Of a DNA stretch of 64,000 bases, positions 46,726 through 57,699 are shown one piece after another. The notes under the pieces were generated by a model. That model had not been told where the DNA came from and made no database searches. It saw only the letters and a program-made list of their open reading frames with translations. Numbering within the stretch: the first letter of the stretch is position 1; every line of letters begins with the position of its first letter. This DNA comes from Ilex aquifolium. Lineage: Eukaryota; Streptophyta; Magnoliopsida; Aquifoliales; Aquifoliaceae. The stretch is taken from contig OX637393.1 in the NCBI GenBank assembly GCA_951799425.1, forward strand, positions 7,009,744-7,073,743, written 5' to 3'. The position numbers and the translations under genes were made by a program.

Positions 46726-47435
46726 CCATCTCTATGCAATGTTATTTGGTATGGATTTGTTAGTTCTATTTAAGACTATCCTACTTGTTGTTTGTGGTCA
46801 ATAATGATAAGATACTTTTGAAACTGTTATTTGTGGTCAAAACTTATTTACTAAATTACGACCCAAAATTTGTTCATCCAAAATAATTTGTTGATAAATC
46901 CAATCACTAGACCTGTATCCATGAATATCCAGAAAACTAGATATTCCTGGACAACTTCAACCGAAGGATGGGTAAAAATTACTTTTGACGAGGCCTTGTA
47001 AGATAAACCAAAAATTACATGATCTGAATGTTATTTGTTGTGTTTTCATTTACTCCGTAAACTTTCTATTGGTAACACATTCTCACCCAAAAAAATAAAA
47101 AAGGTTGATTGGAAGGCCGATCTCTAGGCCCAATAAGATTCCAAAAAAAACCCACTCGTTAATTTTTTTTTTTTTTTTTGATTAGTTCCTTATTGAAAAG
47201 TCAAAGTAATGATATAATTAACACTCTTTATGATCGCAAAAAATAATGACAATATAATCACCCAATTTAAACACTACGTCATCATAATGTATATTTTTCT
47301 CCATAAACACAAAAAAGATGTAGGTACGCAATTAAAAAGAAAAAAAAATATACATATATATATATACCTTCGAGCCAAAAAATAACAAGTACACAATAAA
47401 AAAAATAAAAATAATAATAGGTATGTAATAATTGT
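46726..47435. other. Intergenic AT-rich stretch
   Basis: A T-run near 47165-47184 may be a retroposon tail. No gene or complete element is visible. Confidence 0.4.
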
Positions 47436-47439
47436 CAAA

Positions 47440-47845
47440 CATATACACTAAAACACAGATCGTTAATATATCTACTTCTCCATAAAAACAAATCGCAAGA
47501 CAGGTACACTAAAATACATATTGTTATACAGGTACATTAAAACACAGATCGCTAATGTGTCTTCTTCTCCATAAACACAAATTCGTCAGATAAGTACACT
47601 AAAAATACAGATCGTTAATGTACATTCTTCTCCATAAACATAGATCGTTAGACATGTACACTAAAAAACACCGATCGTCAAACAGATACACTAAAACACA
47701 GATCGTTAATGTATCTTCTTCTCTATAAACACAGAAAATTAGACAAGTACACTAAAACACAGATCGTTAATGTACATTCTTCTCCATAAACACAGATCGT
47801 CAGACAGGTATAATAAAATACAGATCGTCAAACGACATCATAATG
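47440..47845. repeat. Minisatellite with about 60-bp unit
   Basis: Units combine ACACTAAAACACAGATCGTT, AATGTATCTTCTTCTCCATA and AACACAGATCGTCAGACAGG in variable order, five to six times. Confidence 0.8.
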
Positions 47846-48124
47846 TCCAAATAGTTTGGTTCACTAGTTTGAATTTCAAAACTGATAGACCACACCGCAA
47901 AAACCTCCAAAAAAAATATTAACTATATTTTAGGCTGAAATCATGTGATGAGGTCAAAATGGGTAATGAAAATCAGTAACTAACCAATCCCTTAACATTC
48001 CCGCTAACACAGGAACCCGCATTCAAATTTTTTCAAAAATCGAAGGAATTTTTTTAAACTAAAAATTCGATAGAACTAAAGTTGGTTTACACACCAAATA
48101 AGGAACCCTAGACTAATTAACTAA

Positions 48125-48345
48125 AAAAATAAAGAAAAAAGACTTGTGTACACAAACCTACTCATGTCAAGCCTAAAGATCTCAAATTACTTTAGCCGGA
48201 AAAACAATGACAGCCATTTTGTTTATATAGTCAAATTGTTGTCCATATGGGTGTTAAGCAAATCGAGTTTGTCAACCTTTGATTACGTCGTCATGCTCGA
48301 GCTCGAACCTAACTAAATAATCAACATTAGATTTTTCCTCAAGCT
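48125..48345. repeat. Dispersed repeat shared with 21600-21800
   Basis: See the partner at 21600. It matches in the same order over about 200 bp with moderate divergence. Confidence 0.5.
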
Positions 48346-48379
48346 CAAGCTCAGCTTACCAGAAGATTGTGAGCATACT

Positions 48380-48775
48380 GGCTTGTTTGGATGATCTTTG
48401 GGGGAGGGATTGGATTGGTTTCCCCAAATCCTGCCAAATCAAACCCCCACCTTTGTTTCTATGGGATTTATTGACGAATCTAATCCATACCCGTGTTTGG
48501 TATGTAACCTATACATATGCGGGACTCATTGATGTATCACCATTATCATCATATATTTATCCTATAAATGACTATATTGTTCATTAACTAATTTAATTCA
48601 TATTCATGTTTGTTTAATTCAAGGATACAAATGATATTTGCCTCAATAATTCGAATATGGCTTGACCATAACCCACCCCCTCATGGATTTGATGAAACCC
48701 ACATTCAAGGGTTTAAGGTATCGGGTCGGGACTGCTGCCCATAGCTTGAAAAAGCCATCCAAACAAGGATTTTGG
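48380..48775. mobile_element. Possible MITE with CTTGTTTGGAT inverted ends
   Basis: CTTGTTTGGATGATCTTT (48382) is mirrored by a minus-strand CTTGTTTGGATGGCTTTTTC ending near 48772. No target duplication could be settled. Confidence 0.4.
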
Positions 48776-50630
48776 AAGTCCATTATATTATTTTCCCCAA
48801 ACCCATATTACCAAACCCTATACCCACTTACTAAACAGTCCCTTAAATTATTGAAATTCTCTACTTTTTCTGCTTTTGGTTATGTAGAACTTCTTTTGCT
48901 GGAAAGCTTCAATATTTACTAAATCTTATGAAGTAGGTTTGAAAGTTTCAATATTCCATTTTCTTTTCTTTTTATTTATTTATTTGTTTGATGTTGTGGG
49001 GGGTATTTGTGGCAATTACTTCAAACTAGTATTGAGAATCCCACATACCCTGGAAGGCTGAAAACTTGTACTATTTGCCCCGTAAACTTAACCCATAAGT
49101 TACTAAATTTAAAGTTACTAGTAATTGCCCGTGCCTAAAGGCACGAATCAAAAAAATTGCAAACAATTGGTCATGCCTGTTAGGCATTGTATAATACAAA
49201 AAAATTACAAAATCTGAGTAGTCATTGTGCGTGAAGTTCTTATATAAGACTAAAAACAATCGTTGACTTCCCGAGGAAAGTTTTATTTAAGAATTCATAA
49301 TTTAATATCCTAACTACGAGGACTTCGAACCTTACACCTTATTCATTTTAGATTGCACCAAAATCAAAATGAAACAATTCAAATAAAAAGGATCATGAAT
49401 ATGGCCATATTCTAAGCAGTCATATCCCTCGAGTTGGAGCCGAATATATGCAAATCTGGTAGAGTGATTTAGGTAAAAGGAATCCATGTCTAATGACCTG
49501 TGAATACTGTCTCGATGGAGGAAAAAATTTGAAGATATTTTCCTGCCACAAAAATAGTATTATCCCTCCAACAATCCTCTAAGAAGTTGAGTTTCGAGTA
49601 TTTAAATTCTCCTTCATGTTGTAGCAAAATCTTGCACTGATGAAGGGGTGAATTTGAAAAGCTCCTCCCTTCCTTATCTGTCATGAACTCGAAAATTGAG
49701 ACCTATACCTGAGAGCACAGTGTAACATCAAGAAAAATGTCAAATAGAAAAATCCAATCAAATGACCAATATCACAAATAATTATTAATAATTTCTCAGG
49801 GAAGTGCTGAAGTATCTTGTAATAATTCATTGCTTGCAAATAACACATGCCAACTACATACAACCATGAAACATTCATATTAAGACTACACACATGCCGA
49901 GCATCATATATTAATTACAATGCATTGGTACTTGATCGTCCCCATAAAAAAATCCCAAAATCAATCTTATTTCATTCGATGTTCGCCGAAATTTTCTAAG
50001 AAAATTCAAATCAGCAATGAAATCAAAGCAACCCATTACCAATAGCCTCAACACTCCACCAAATTACACAATTCAAACAACCAAACCCCCAAACCATACA
50101 CCAAACAAACACATTCATAACCAACCAGAGGATAAGAAAATGCTAAAAAAAAGAATGGGAATGCCAATACCAATAAACAAAAAATAAAAAAGAGAAATAA
50201 ACTGTAAAAGTGTACGCTAGTTTACGCAAAATCATTAAAAAAATGGGCCCATGCCTACCACACTTCTCAAAAACCACACTAAAAGTCACCACACACCTCT
50301 TTCAAAATCACTGCCACATAGCATGAATGAAACTAAACAAAGAGTCCAACGAAACTAATAAAAAAAAATTAACAAAGCAAGAAAGGTGAAAGCACAGGCC
50401 AAGGAGCAAATAAGGCATTCCTCAAGATACAGTATATCGTTTAAAACATTCAATTACAAAAAAAAATTAAACCATGAAAACTTGATATCAAAAGCTAAAA
50501 TGCATTAATGCATTGGCATCCACTTGTAATTGAAGGAACTGAAATATATTGTTATCTTTTTAATATTTTTTAAGCACGAAAAATCTAAGTATCATAAGAA
50601 GATAAACATAATAATCATGGCCACCTAATG
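48776..50630. other. Intergenic stretch without recognised genes
   Basis: It contains a possible Helitron terminus at 49118 (listed separately). The remainder is AT-rich and unremarkable on both strands. Confidence 0.4.
49118..49145 (-). mobile_element. Possible Helitron 3' terminus
   Basis: On the minus strand a 7-bp-stem hairpin (CGTGCCT, loop TT, AGGCACG) is followed after 12 bases by CTAG and then T. This matches the Helitron rule of hairpin, about 11 bases, CTRR and insertion before T. The 5' end was not found. Confidence 0.35.
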
Positions 50631-50639
50631 TTGATAAGA

Positions 50640-51400
50640 CATGTGGTTCAAAGACATGTTATGCAGTCCATCTGCACTGGATTTTCTAGTCTGCACTGGA
50701 CTGTTCTGTCTTGGCATGATGGTGGGATATGCAGGCACAGTCTGATTGCATGGTCTGTTCCTGCACTGCTCATTTGCAGGACTGTATGCGCTGGTTAATG
50801 CTGCACTGGACTGGGACTGCTCTTCAACTCATACAGCTGGGGTTTGTAGGCAGGATCTGTTTCAAATTTTGGACACTATACTGTAATTAGAATTGGTTAA
50901 TTGTGCAACCTCCTGATCTGAATGTACTCCTAATCTCCTGATCAGTTTCTGAATATACTCCTAACCTCCTGATCTGTTTATGCACAATTGACAGAAGATT
51001 GAAAGTGCAACCTCTAATCCACCACCTTAAACTGGACCATCAATGGCAGCAACTAAAGGTTTTCTTGCAGCTAACCAGTGAATGAATCAAAAAAATGATT
51101 AACATTAAGATGTGTGAGCTAACATACAAAACTCAAACAACATACTTCAAATGAAATTCCTACCATGACAAAGACATTGTTAATGATTCGAGTCAAACAA
51201 TAATCTTCTTCAGAAAACATTGCTAAGCAAAGTGCATAACATTCCTTATCATACAATGATCATCGAACAAACTCAAACACATCACTCACCCCAGATATTC
51301 CAAAAGGGTCCAAATCATAGTAAAAAAAAGTGAGGTGGTGCAGTAAGTTATGTGTGTCTCGCCTATGACCATTCTCCAAAAGGAAATATATTTAATAATC
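50640..51400. other. Intergenic stretch with CTGCACTGGA-type repeats
   Basis: CTGCACTGGA occurs near 50671, 50691 and 50801, and CTCCTGATCTG-like phrases recur near 50911-50970. The wording resembles the poly(A)-tailed family of 25996-26960, but no tail or frame proves it. Confidence 0.35.
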
Positions 51401-51401
51401 T

Positions 51402-52068
51402 ACCCTGATGCATCCAGCAGGGAGAAGAAGAGGGCAATCAGTGTCAAATTAAGTGACAAAAATAAGAGGATCTAGTGTAATTTATCCATTTAGTTTTAGA
51501 CGGCAAACTGACGGTTAGTTTCAGGTGTGCATTGATACTAATTTCTATCTTTCAAAATGCAAATTTGAGATTTTTGAGAATACAAATTGACATTCAAACA
51601 ATCTTTCGGGATGCAATTTGTAATTAACCTTAACTATTTTTACCATTTTTATTCGGGACTGCAATAGTGATAAAAACACACGGTACATGATGAAAATTTA
51701 TTTTTTTGGAACCATATACTTTATTTTTTTGGTACATTGAAAGTTAAAACAAAACTAAATAGAGTTCCTAAGGACGCTGGTCAGATGGGCCAACATAAAT
51801 TTTGCCAATTGGGGAAAGGGAGCATCAAGCTCCCATATACAGCTCCTATTATTTATTGCCCATCCCTTCATTGCCCGTGTCATACCTTCTTCAACTTTGA
51901 CATAAACTATAGAGACACCATCAGGCCATCTTCACCAACGTGTACAGTGACATCCAGATGCAGCATTCCAGCTGAGCAAAATGGTCCACCTGCTGCTGTC
52001 CTGAAGAGTTTAGGGTAGTAGGTGAACAGTCACGTGAACAGTGACTGTTCACCCTGATGCATCCAGCA
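51402..52068. mobile_element. 631-bp insertion bounded by an 18-bp direct repeat
   Basis: ACCCTGATGCATCCAGCA is present at 51402-51419 and 52051-52068. Such a long duplication suits target-primed retroposition, yet no poly(A) tract ends the insert. The right edge is a hairpin (52022-52050) with arms TGAACAGTCAC and GTGACTGTTCA. The class is unresolved. Confidence 0.45.
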
Positions 52069-52216
52069 TTACTCAAACTAACAATTATAACATAATAAGC
52101 TATAAAATTAAAAGGAAATACGGACCAATAAGATGACAGTTGAAGCAGTCATAGTTGAAGCAGTCAAACCTTAATTGCCAGTAAACCCATCTCAATCCAT
52201 CTAGAGTCAAAAAATC

Positions 52217-52440
52217 ACTAAAAATATATATTTTCTAGTAACAGCTAATAAGCATTTTTCACTCACATATGCACACTCATCAATTATTCTATGTCCGTTA
52301 ACTAAAAACATAAATTTTCTAGTAACATCTAATAAGCATTTTTCACTCACATATGCACACTCATCAATTATTCTATGTCCGTTAACTAAAAATATAAATT
52401 TTCTAGTAACAGCTAATAAGCATTTTTCACTCACATATGA
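52217..52440. repeat. 84-bp tandem repeat, 2.7 copies
   Basis: Copies start at 52217, 52301 and 52385 with ACTAAAAA(T/C)AT. Because 84 is 28 codons, the minus strand stays open with a repeated MSEKCLL(A/D)VTRK unit. This is probably an accident of the repeat. Confidence 0.85.
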
Positions 52441-52486
52441 CTTATTCTATGTCGTCTTTGCATTGTTGTTCTTCTTATTTCCCTTT

Positions 52487-53428
52487 GTTAAGATTTTGTT
52501 TTATTAATTTTGTTTCATTTTCATAGCAGTGGTATCATCAATTGTCAAGAGTGGTTCTAAGACAAGGTGAGGGGATGATCATGTTCTGAGGGTGAGGACT
52601 GAGGATAGACTTTTCAATTCGTTTGCTGGCACATGTGCACTTTTGTTTCTATCCTTATATGCAGTGATTAGAAATGATTTAACAAAGCAATTCTAAGAAC
52701 TATTATTGCCTTAATCATTTGCAACAGACTAAGCCTTCAAGCCTAAGCAACACAAAAATGAAATCTGAATTCATAGAACTCAGACATGAGTAATTGGGTA
52801 TCACGATTACTTAAACAATCAAACTCCATATGGGTAATTAAACCAATATGCATAAAACAACCAATACAAGAAAAAAAAAGAACCAAAAAAAAAAAGCAAG
52901 ACCATCAAAATAAAATGTGCATATTTCTTTGGCTAATTTTGTCGAACACGTGAGATGCAAAATTTTGGCAACTGATTGTTAAGATTTCGTTTTATTAATT
53001 TTGTTTCATTTTCATAGCAGTGGTATCATCAATTGTCAAGAGTGGTTCTAAGACAGGGTGAGGGGATGACCATGTTTTGAGGGTGAGGACTGAGGATAGA
53101 CTTTTCAATTCGTTTGCTGGCACATGTGCACTTTTGTTTCTATCCTTATATGCAGTGATTAGAAATGGTTTAACAAAGTAATTCTAAGAACTATTATTGC
53201 CTTAATCATTTGCAACAGACTAAGCTTTCAAGCCTAAGCAACACAAAAATGAAATCTGAATTCATAGAACTCAGACATGAGTAATTGGGTATCACGATAA
53301 CTGAAACAATCAAAACTCCATGTGGGTAATTAAACCAATATGCATAAAACAACCAATACAGGAAAATAAAACAACCAATACAGGAAAATAAAACAACCAA
53401 AAAAAAGCAAGACCATCAAAATAAAATG
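52487..53428. repeat. Recent tandem duplication, 491-bp period
   Basis: 52487-52917 and 52978-53428 are nearly identical, differing at about a dozen sites plus an A-rich length change. They begin GTTAAGATTT(T/C)GTTTTATT and end CCATCAAAATAAAATG. No gene is recognised in the unit. Confidence 0.9.
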
Positions 53429-53429
53429 A

Positions 53430-55440
53430 GACTAACCTTGGAGAGTGAGAGGCAGCCGGAGTTGTTGAGAGAGGAGAGAAGTGGAACCACAGAAAAACCA
53501 AACTCAACCAAACGAACTATAAGATTGTGGAAGAGATAATAGTCTCCCATCCCTGTTGGGAGAGATAGAAGCGTGAGAGAGAGAGGCGTGACAGATTGGG
53601 AGAGAAAGAGGCGTGAGAGAGGTAGTCTGTTTTGAGATAGGCTTCTTCATGGGCAGGAAAAAAAAATTTATGACTAATCGTAGACCATTGGATCAAAATT
53701 TTTAAGATGATCTGAACCGTATTTTGTTTCAAAATGATCTGGACCTCTCTTTGTCTTTTGGATTTTGTCTCAAAACGATCTGGACCTCTCTTGTCTTTTG
53801 GATTCAAACTTCGCTCTACTTTATTATATAGATGTTGGACAAGACTATTTGGGGAAATGTTTAATTATATATTCAATTAGGGGTAATTCGTATCTGAAGG
53901 TACGACATAATGTAAATAATTTTGAAAGAGATGCCGGTGGCTATTGAATGAGTCTATTTGAGACTGTTGGATAAGTTTATTGAAATTTATCCTATTTTAT
54001 ATTATAGATTGTGGCATAAGATTATGTCATCAATATAATATCACAATAAATAAATAATTATAAAAAATGGGAAAGTTTAAGAAAAAAAAATACGGCTGAA
54101 GGCTCCCCCCCCCCCCCAAAAAAAAAAAAAAAGAAGCCAAAGAGCCTAAATTCCCACTCCAAAGTCACAACATAAACACCACCTCAAATTTCTACCACAA
54201 ACCAAAACAAATAAAATCAAACATTCTCTCAGTTTTTTTTTCAATCTCAATCTTTTCAACAAAGAATGAAAATAGAGGGGCAAATTACACTTTGACTCCT
54301 CAATTATTTTTTTTCACTTTGCCCCTTCAATTATTACCCATGAAGTACAAAACTTTGACAATTTAAGCATAAATTATTTGGACTAAAAATTTATATTAAG
54401 ATAAAAAAGAAACCAAATTTATAAATTTTCACTTACAATTTTTTTATGTGAGTGAAAGGAATACAACTATAAACACACCCAAAAGAGCTAGAAAAACTTA
54501 AATAAAAGCTCACAAAGAGAGAATAATTTTGGACCTAACAAAATTAGATATTGAATTGAACTACTAAAATTTGGGCCCTAAAAATTTAAATTATTTCTAA
54601 AATACAAAAAAAAAAAAAAAATAGGCTTATCATACTAAAGGAATAAATTTTATGGAAGCTTTCCAAAATTTGGGCTCAACCAAGTAAAAAGTAATTTTAA
54701 ACTTAACAAAATTAAATATTAATTTAAACTTTTAAAATTTGGATAAAAGTAATCTTATTGTACCAAAGCAGTAAACATTTTTGGGGGGCCTCTAAAATTT
54801 GGGGCCCTAGGCATGTACCTTAGCTGCATAGGACTTGGGTCGGCCCTGCGTTAATAAGTGACAGATCCACTTAAATTTCTCTCTCTCTTTCTCTTCTCGT
54901 TTCACTTTTATTCTTTTCAAATTTTGTGGTAATTAACCCTAAACTATGTTTTCATACTTGTATTCATCATTTAATGCTTACAAACAACATCCATATGACA
55001 CTACATCACAATAAAAATATCCTTCGAGTGTAGCATTTTGTTATAATTTACTTGATTCCAATTCCCTTTATCATTTTTTAAAGCATTTTGTTACTATTCA
55101 AAATCCATACCATTTTTTTTTGGGTTCTCTTCTCATATTTATGAAAATCCAAAATACCCCAACCAGCTTACTAACGTTACATTCGTCGCGTCACCTTTTT
55201 TATTCCAAGCATATTTTATTTCTTCTACATCAATAAACGCATCGTTATACAAAAAAGAGAAGTGGATGAGAAAATATTTAATATAATGGTTGTATCACAT
55301 AATCACTATCACGTAGTAGATGTCACTAAATTCTATAATCACCAATAATTTTCATATTCAACAACTAATATGTGGAATTAATGGAATTCATTTATTCTAT
55401 TTGTTTGTTTATTTATTATTGATCGGTGATATGGTATGAC
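53430..55440. other. Intergenic stretch with scraps of small repeats
   Basis: It holds a short tandem duplication GATCTGGACCTCTC (53738 and 53779) and a C11-A run near 54107. A stretch at 54280-54360, GGGGCAAATTACACTTTGAC, resembles a foldback-MITE end. A hAT-like end GGTCGGCCCTG lies near 54839. None is complete. Confidence 0.4.
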
Positions 55441-55445
55441 ACTTA

Positions 55446-55612
55446 TATTGAAGGGAAATACTATATAACTCAAATTTGTATCCCAAATGAAGGGGAACCA
55501 TTAGATGATTGGGTCTCATCAATTTTTTTAAATGGAACCCACTGATCCAATGATCCCCTTAATTTGAGATGTAAATTTGAGTTACAAATTTAAATTACAT
55601 AGCATTGTTCTA
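55446..55612. mobile_element. Inverted-repeat MITE of about 167 bp
   Basis: The left arm ACTATATAACTCAAATTTGT then ATCCCAAATGAAGGGGA is mirrored by a minus-strand right arm GCTATGTAATTTAAATTTGT then CATCTCAAATTAAGGGGATC. The short centre is TCTCATCAATTTTTTTAAAT. No target duplication was fixed. Confidence 0.65.
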
Positions 55613-55775
55613 TTGAATATTTACTTGGAATGGGCAAAGCAACTGTTCTGGCAATAGTACCAATTAGATTCTATCCGGACCCACACACGAACGTTTACCC
55701 ACCTTTTGCCCAATGGAAACGATGGCCAGTTCTTCTACCCCACACCCCATCCCACTTTTCACATTCCGAAACTAC

Positions 55776-56712
55776 TGACGAGCCCAAATTTGCCTGGGCC
55801 AAACCCAATAAAAATAAACTGAGAAAGCTCAAAGGAAAGCCCAAACAAATAGAAGGCATCAGGAGGTCAACACCCAAAGCACCAAGGCCAACGACTAGGA
55901 AGGCATGGCGACCCTTGGGCGCCATGCATGGCTACACTTGGGCGCCGCTAGGCAGATCCCTTGGACCTGGTCCTTTGGGCGCCGCCCATGGCAGCCTTTG
56001 GGCGTCATGCATGGTTGCACTTGGGTGCCGCTGGGCAAGTCCCTTGGACCTGGTCCCGTGGACATGGTCCGCCAGGGCAGGTCCCTTGGGCGCCTACTTC
56101 TCTCCATTCCTTTTGACCCCGTCACTCCAACTCAAGTCCAACCTAGCTCAAGAAGACAACTCAAGTCCAACCCAGCTCAGGATCCTCCTCCGAAGGAATA
56201 GGAACACGAGGGAGAAAATATCGGGATGCGGACGGAGATCTATTTCTACCTTAACTGTGCTTGCCAAAGAGATTTATTCCTACTGAGATTGTACTTACCA
56301 AAATAGTGGAAGACCTCTCACTCACGTCACCGCCTCACCGCCTTACTAAGCCTATATAATGTAAAATCTCTCCACAAGGAGAGGGATCGGGACAACACCC
56401 TTGACACCTCTACAATACATTCTCCTACACACACTACACCTCCCTATACACATTGCTTCTCTCTTATAAAACACTGTAATACTCCGGTGTATATTCTTCT
56501 GGTTACTCATCAATAAAGATCTCCCGCCACCGCAGCCGTTCCCGAGAGTGGAGTAGGTCACCCGGACCGAACCACTATAAATCTTTGTGTTTACTCTATA
56601 TTTACTGTTTTGCCATTGATCTGTCATTGATTGCCTACTTACTACTTATTAATTACACATATTCATATACTTGACTGTTGATCTTGCACGAAGACAATTT
56701 TGTGCATCATCA
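55776..56712. mobile_element. 937-bp solo LTR, Tat-type gypsy-like
   Basis: It begins TGACGAGCCC and ends GTGCATCATCA, flanked by ACTAC at 55771-55775 and 56713-56717. Near the right side are a TATA-like TATATAATG, AATAAAG, and a TTTTGTGCATCA end as in Tat-group LTRs, so it reads on the plus strand. No internal region remains, hence solo. The 218-codon frame inside is a by-product of its GC-rich U3. The perfect duplication suggests modest age. Confidence 0.75.
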
Positions 56713-56861
56713 ACTACCCTTTCACATTCCGAAACTACCCCCATTATGCACCCAAAATTACGTTCTAACCCTCAATCTTGTAACCGAAGAAAAAACCTGT
56801 GCGAGTCCCAAACCCCCACTCCTTCCTTATAACCAACCACCTTCTCAAAAAATAGAGAGAG

Positions 56862-57077
56862 ATGGAGAAGAAGGCAAGTTTGATGTTCCTGGTCAAGAGG
56901 CTAGGAAAGAAGAGTTCATGGAGGTTGAAAAGCTTTGGACTAAGGTGGAAGAGGAAGTCCAGCTTGGGTGTTTGGTTCGTTGATGATTTTCTGTTCAAGA
57001 TTGTCTCTGTTCTTGAAGCCATCGTTTTGGTGTCCGCTCTCTGTTTCTTCTTCCTCTGTTTTGGGTGTCATATCTGA
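56862..57077 (+). CDS. Small single-pass membrane protein, 71 aa, unknown function
   Basis: This is an intact frame with context GAGAGAGATGG and a purine-rich leader. The product starts MEKKASLMFLVKRLGKKSSW, very basic to about residue 38. It then has VWFVDDFLFKIVSVLEAIVL and a hydrophobic tail SALCFFFLCFGCHI. The pattern of basic head, VDD.LFKIVS.LEAIVLVS and Cys-rich end FLCFGCHI recalls a family of small conserved plant proteins of unknown role. It is probably tail-anchored or single-pass. The start is chosen because the upstream frame has no better ATG. The solo LTR 55776-56712 ends 150 bp upstream, inside the likely promoter. Family recognition is from memory. Confidence 0.6.
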   Translation: MEKKASLMFLVKRLGKKSSWRLKSFGLRWKRKSSLGVWFVDDFLFKIVSVLEAIVLVSALCFFFLCFGCHI

Positions 57078-57387
57078 AATATGGTATTTTAGTTTTATGG
57101 CTTGGATTAACACTGTGAGTCGTATTGTAGAGAGAGAGAGAATGAGGGTTGGAGAGAGAAAGTGCAGAGGATGTATTTGTAGATGGAGGAAAGCCCATTA
57201 TTCAATATTCATGTAGCTGTAAAATTCTCTTTTCTTTTATTTTGTTTTCTATTTGCTCTCTCCTAACTCTTTTCTTTCTAGAGGCAATACTTATATTCCA
57301 ATGCTTGGGAGTTTGGGTTTTTTCTTTGGACAGGGGATGAAGTGTATCTGTGGACTGTAATCAGATGTAACTCTTGTTGTAATGTAG

Positions 57388-57412
57388 TATTCTCTCTCTC
57401 TCTCTCTCTCTT
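57388..57412. repeat. (CT)n microsatellite
   Basis: Short CT run in the 3' flank of the small membrane protein gene. Confidence 0.9.
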
Positions 57413-57699
57413 AATCATATGGTCACAAATATTCATTGCCTGCCACCCCCCACCCCCATGGTCTCTGTCACTCCGCCACCACCTGCGGGTAATTGAAGTT
57501 TTATTTTAGTAGCAATCTAGTATGTGTTTTGTATTTTTGCATTGTTGTTTTTTCTTATCCAGTTTGTGCACTTCTCATAAATTTTTATCACACAAATAAT
57601 AGTGAAAATAACATTATTTTTAATTTATTGACCTAATTTATTTGCCCAATCATTCGTTATGGTGAATCAACAGTGGTCTCCAATTTTAATTTGGATTTG

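Noticed and set aside
51737-52018. 93-codon ORF near the 18-bp repeat insert
   Set aside because: No recognisable motif. It lies within a repeat-like insert.
52207-52434. Minus-strand ORF with 28-residue repeats
   Set aside because: It exists only because the DNA repeat is 84 bp. There is no start context or family.
53806-53835. CTCTACTTTATTATATAGAT as a Helitron 5' end
   Set aside because: It is in the wrong orientation for the possible 3' end at 49118, and no matching 3' end was found to its right.
54480-54850. hAT-like end GGTCGGCCCTG with GGGCCCTA wording
   Set aside because: Only one end is visible, with no partner and no target duplication. Kept as a note only.
55630-56286. 218-codon ORF rich in Pro, Leu, Trp and Gly
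   Set aside because: It straddles the start of the solo LTR and follows its repeated GGGCGCC-type sequence. It is not a gene.
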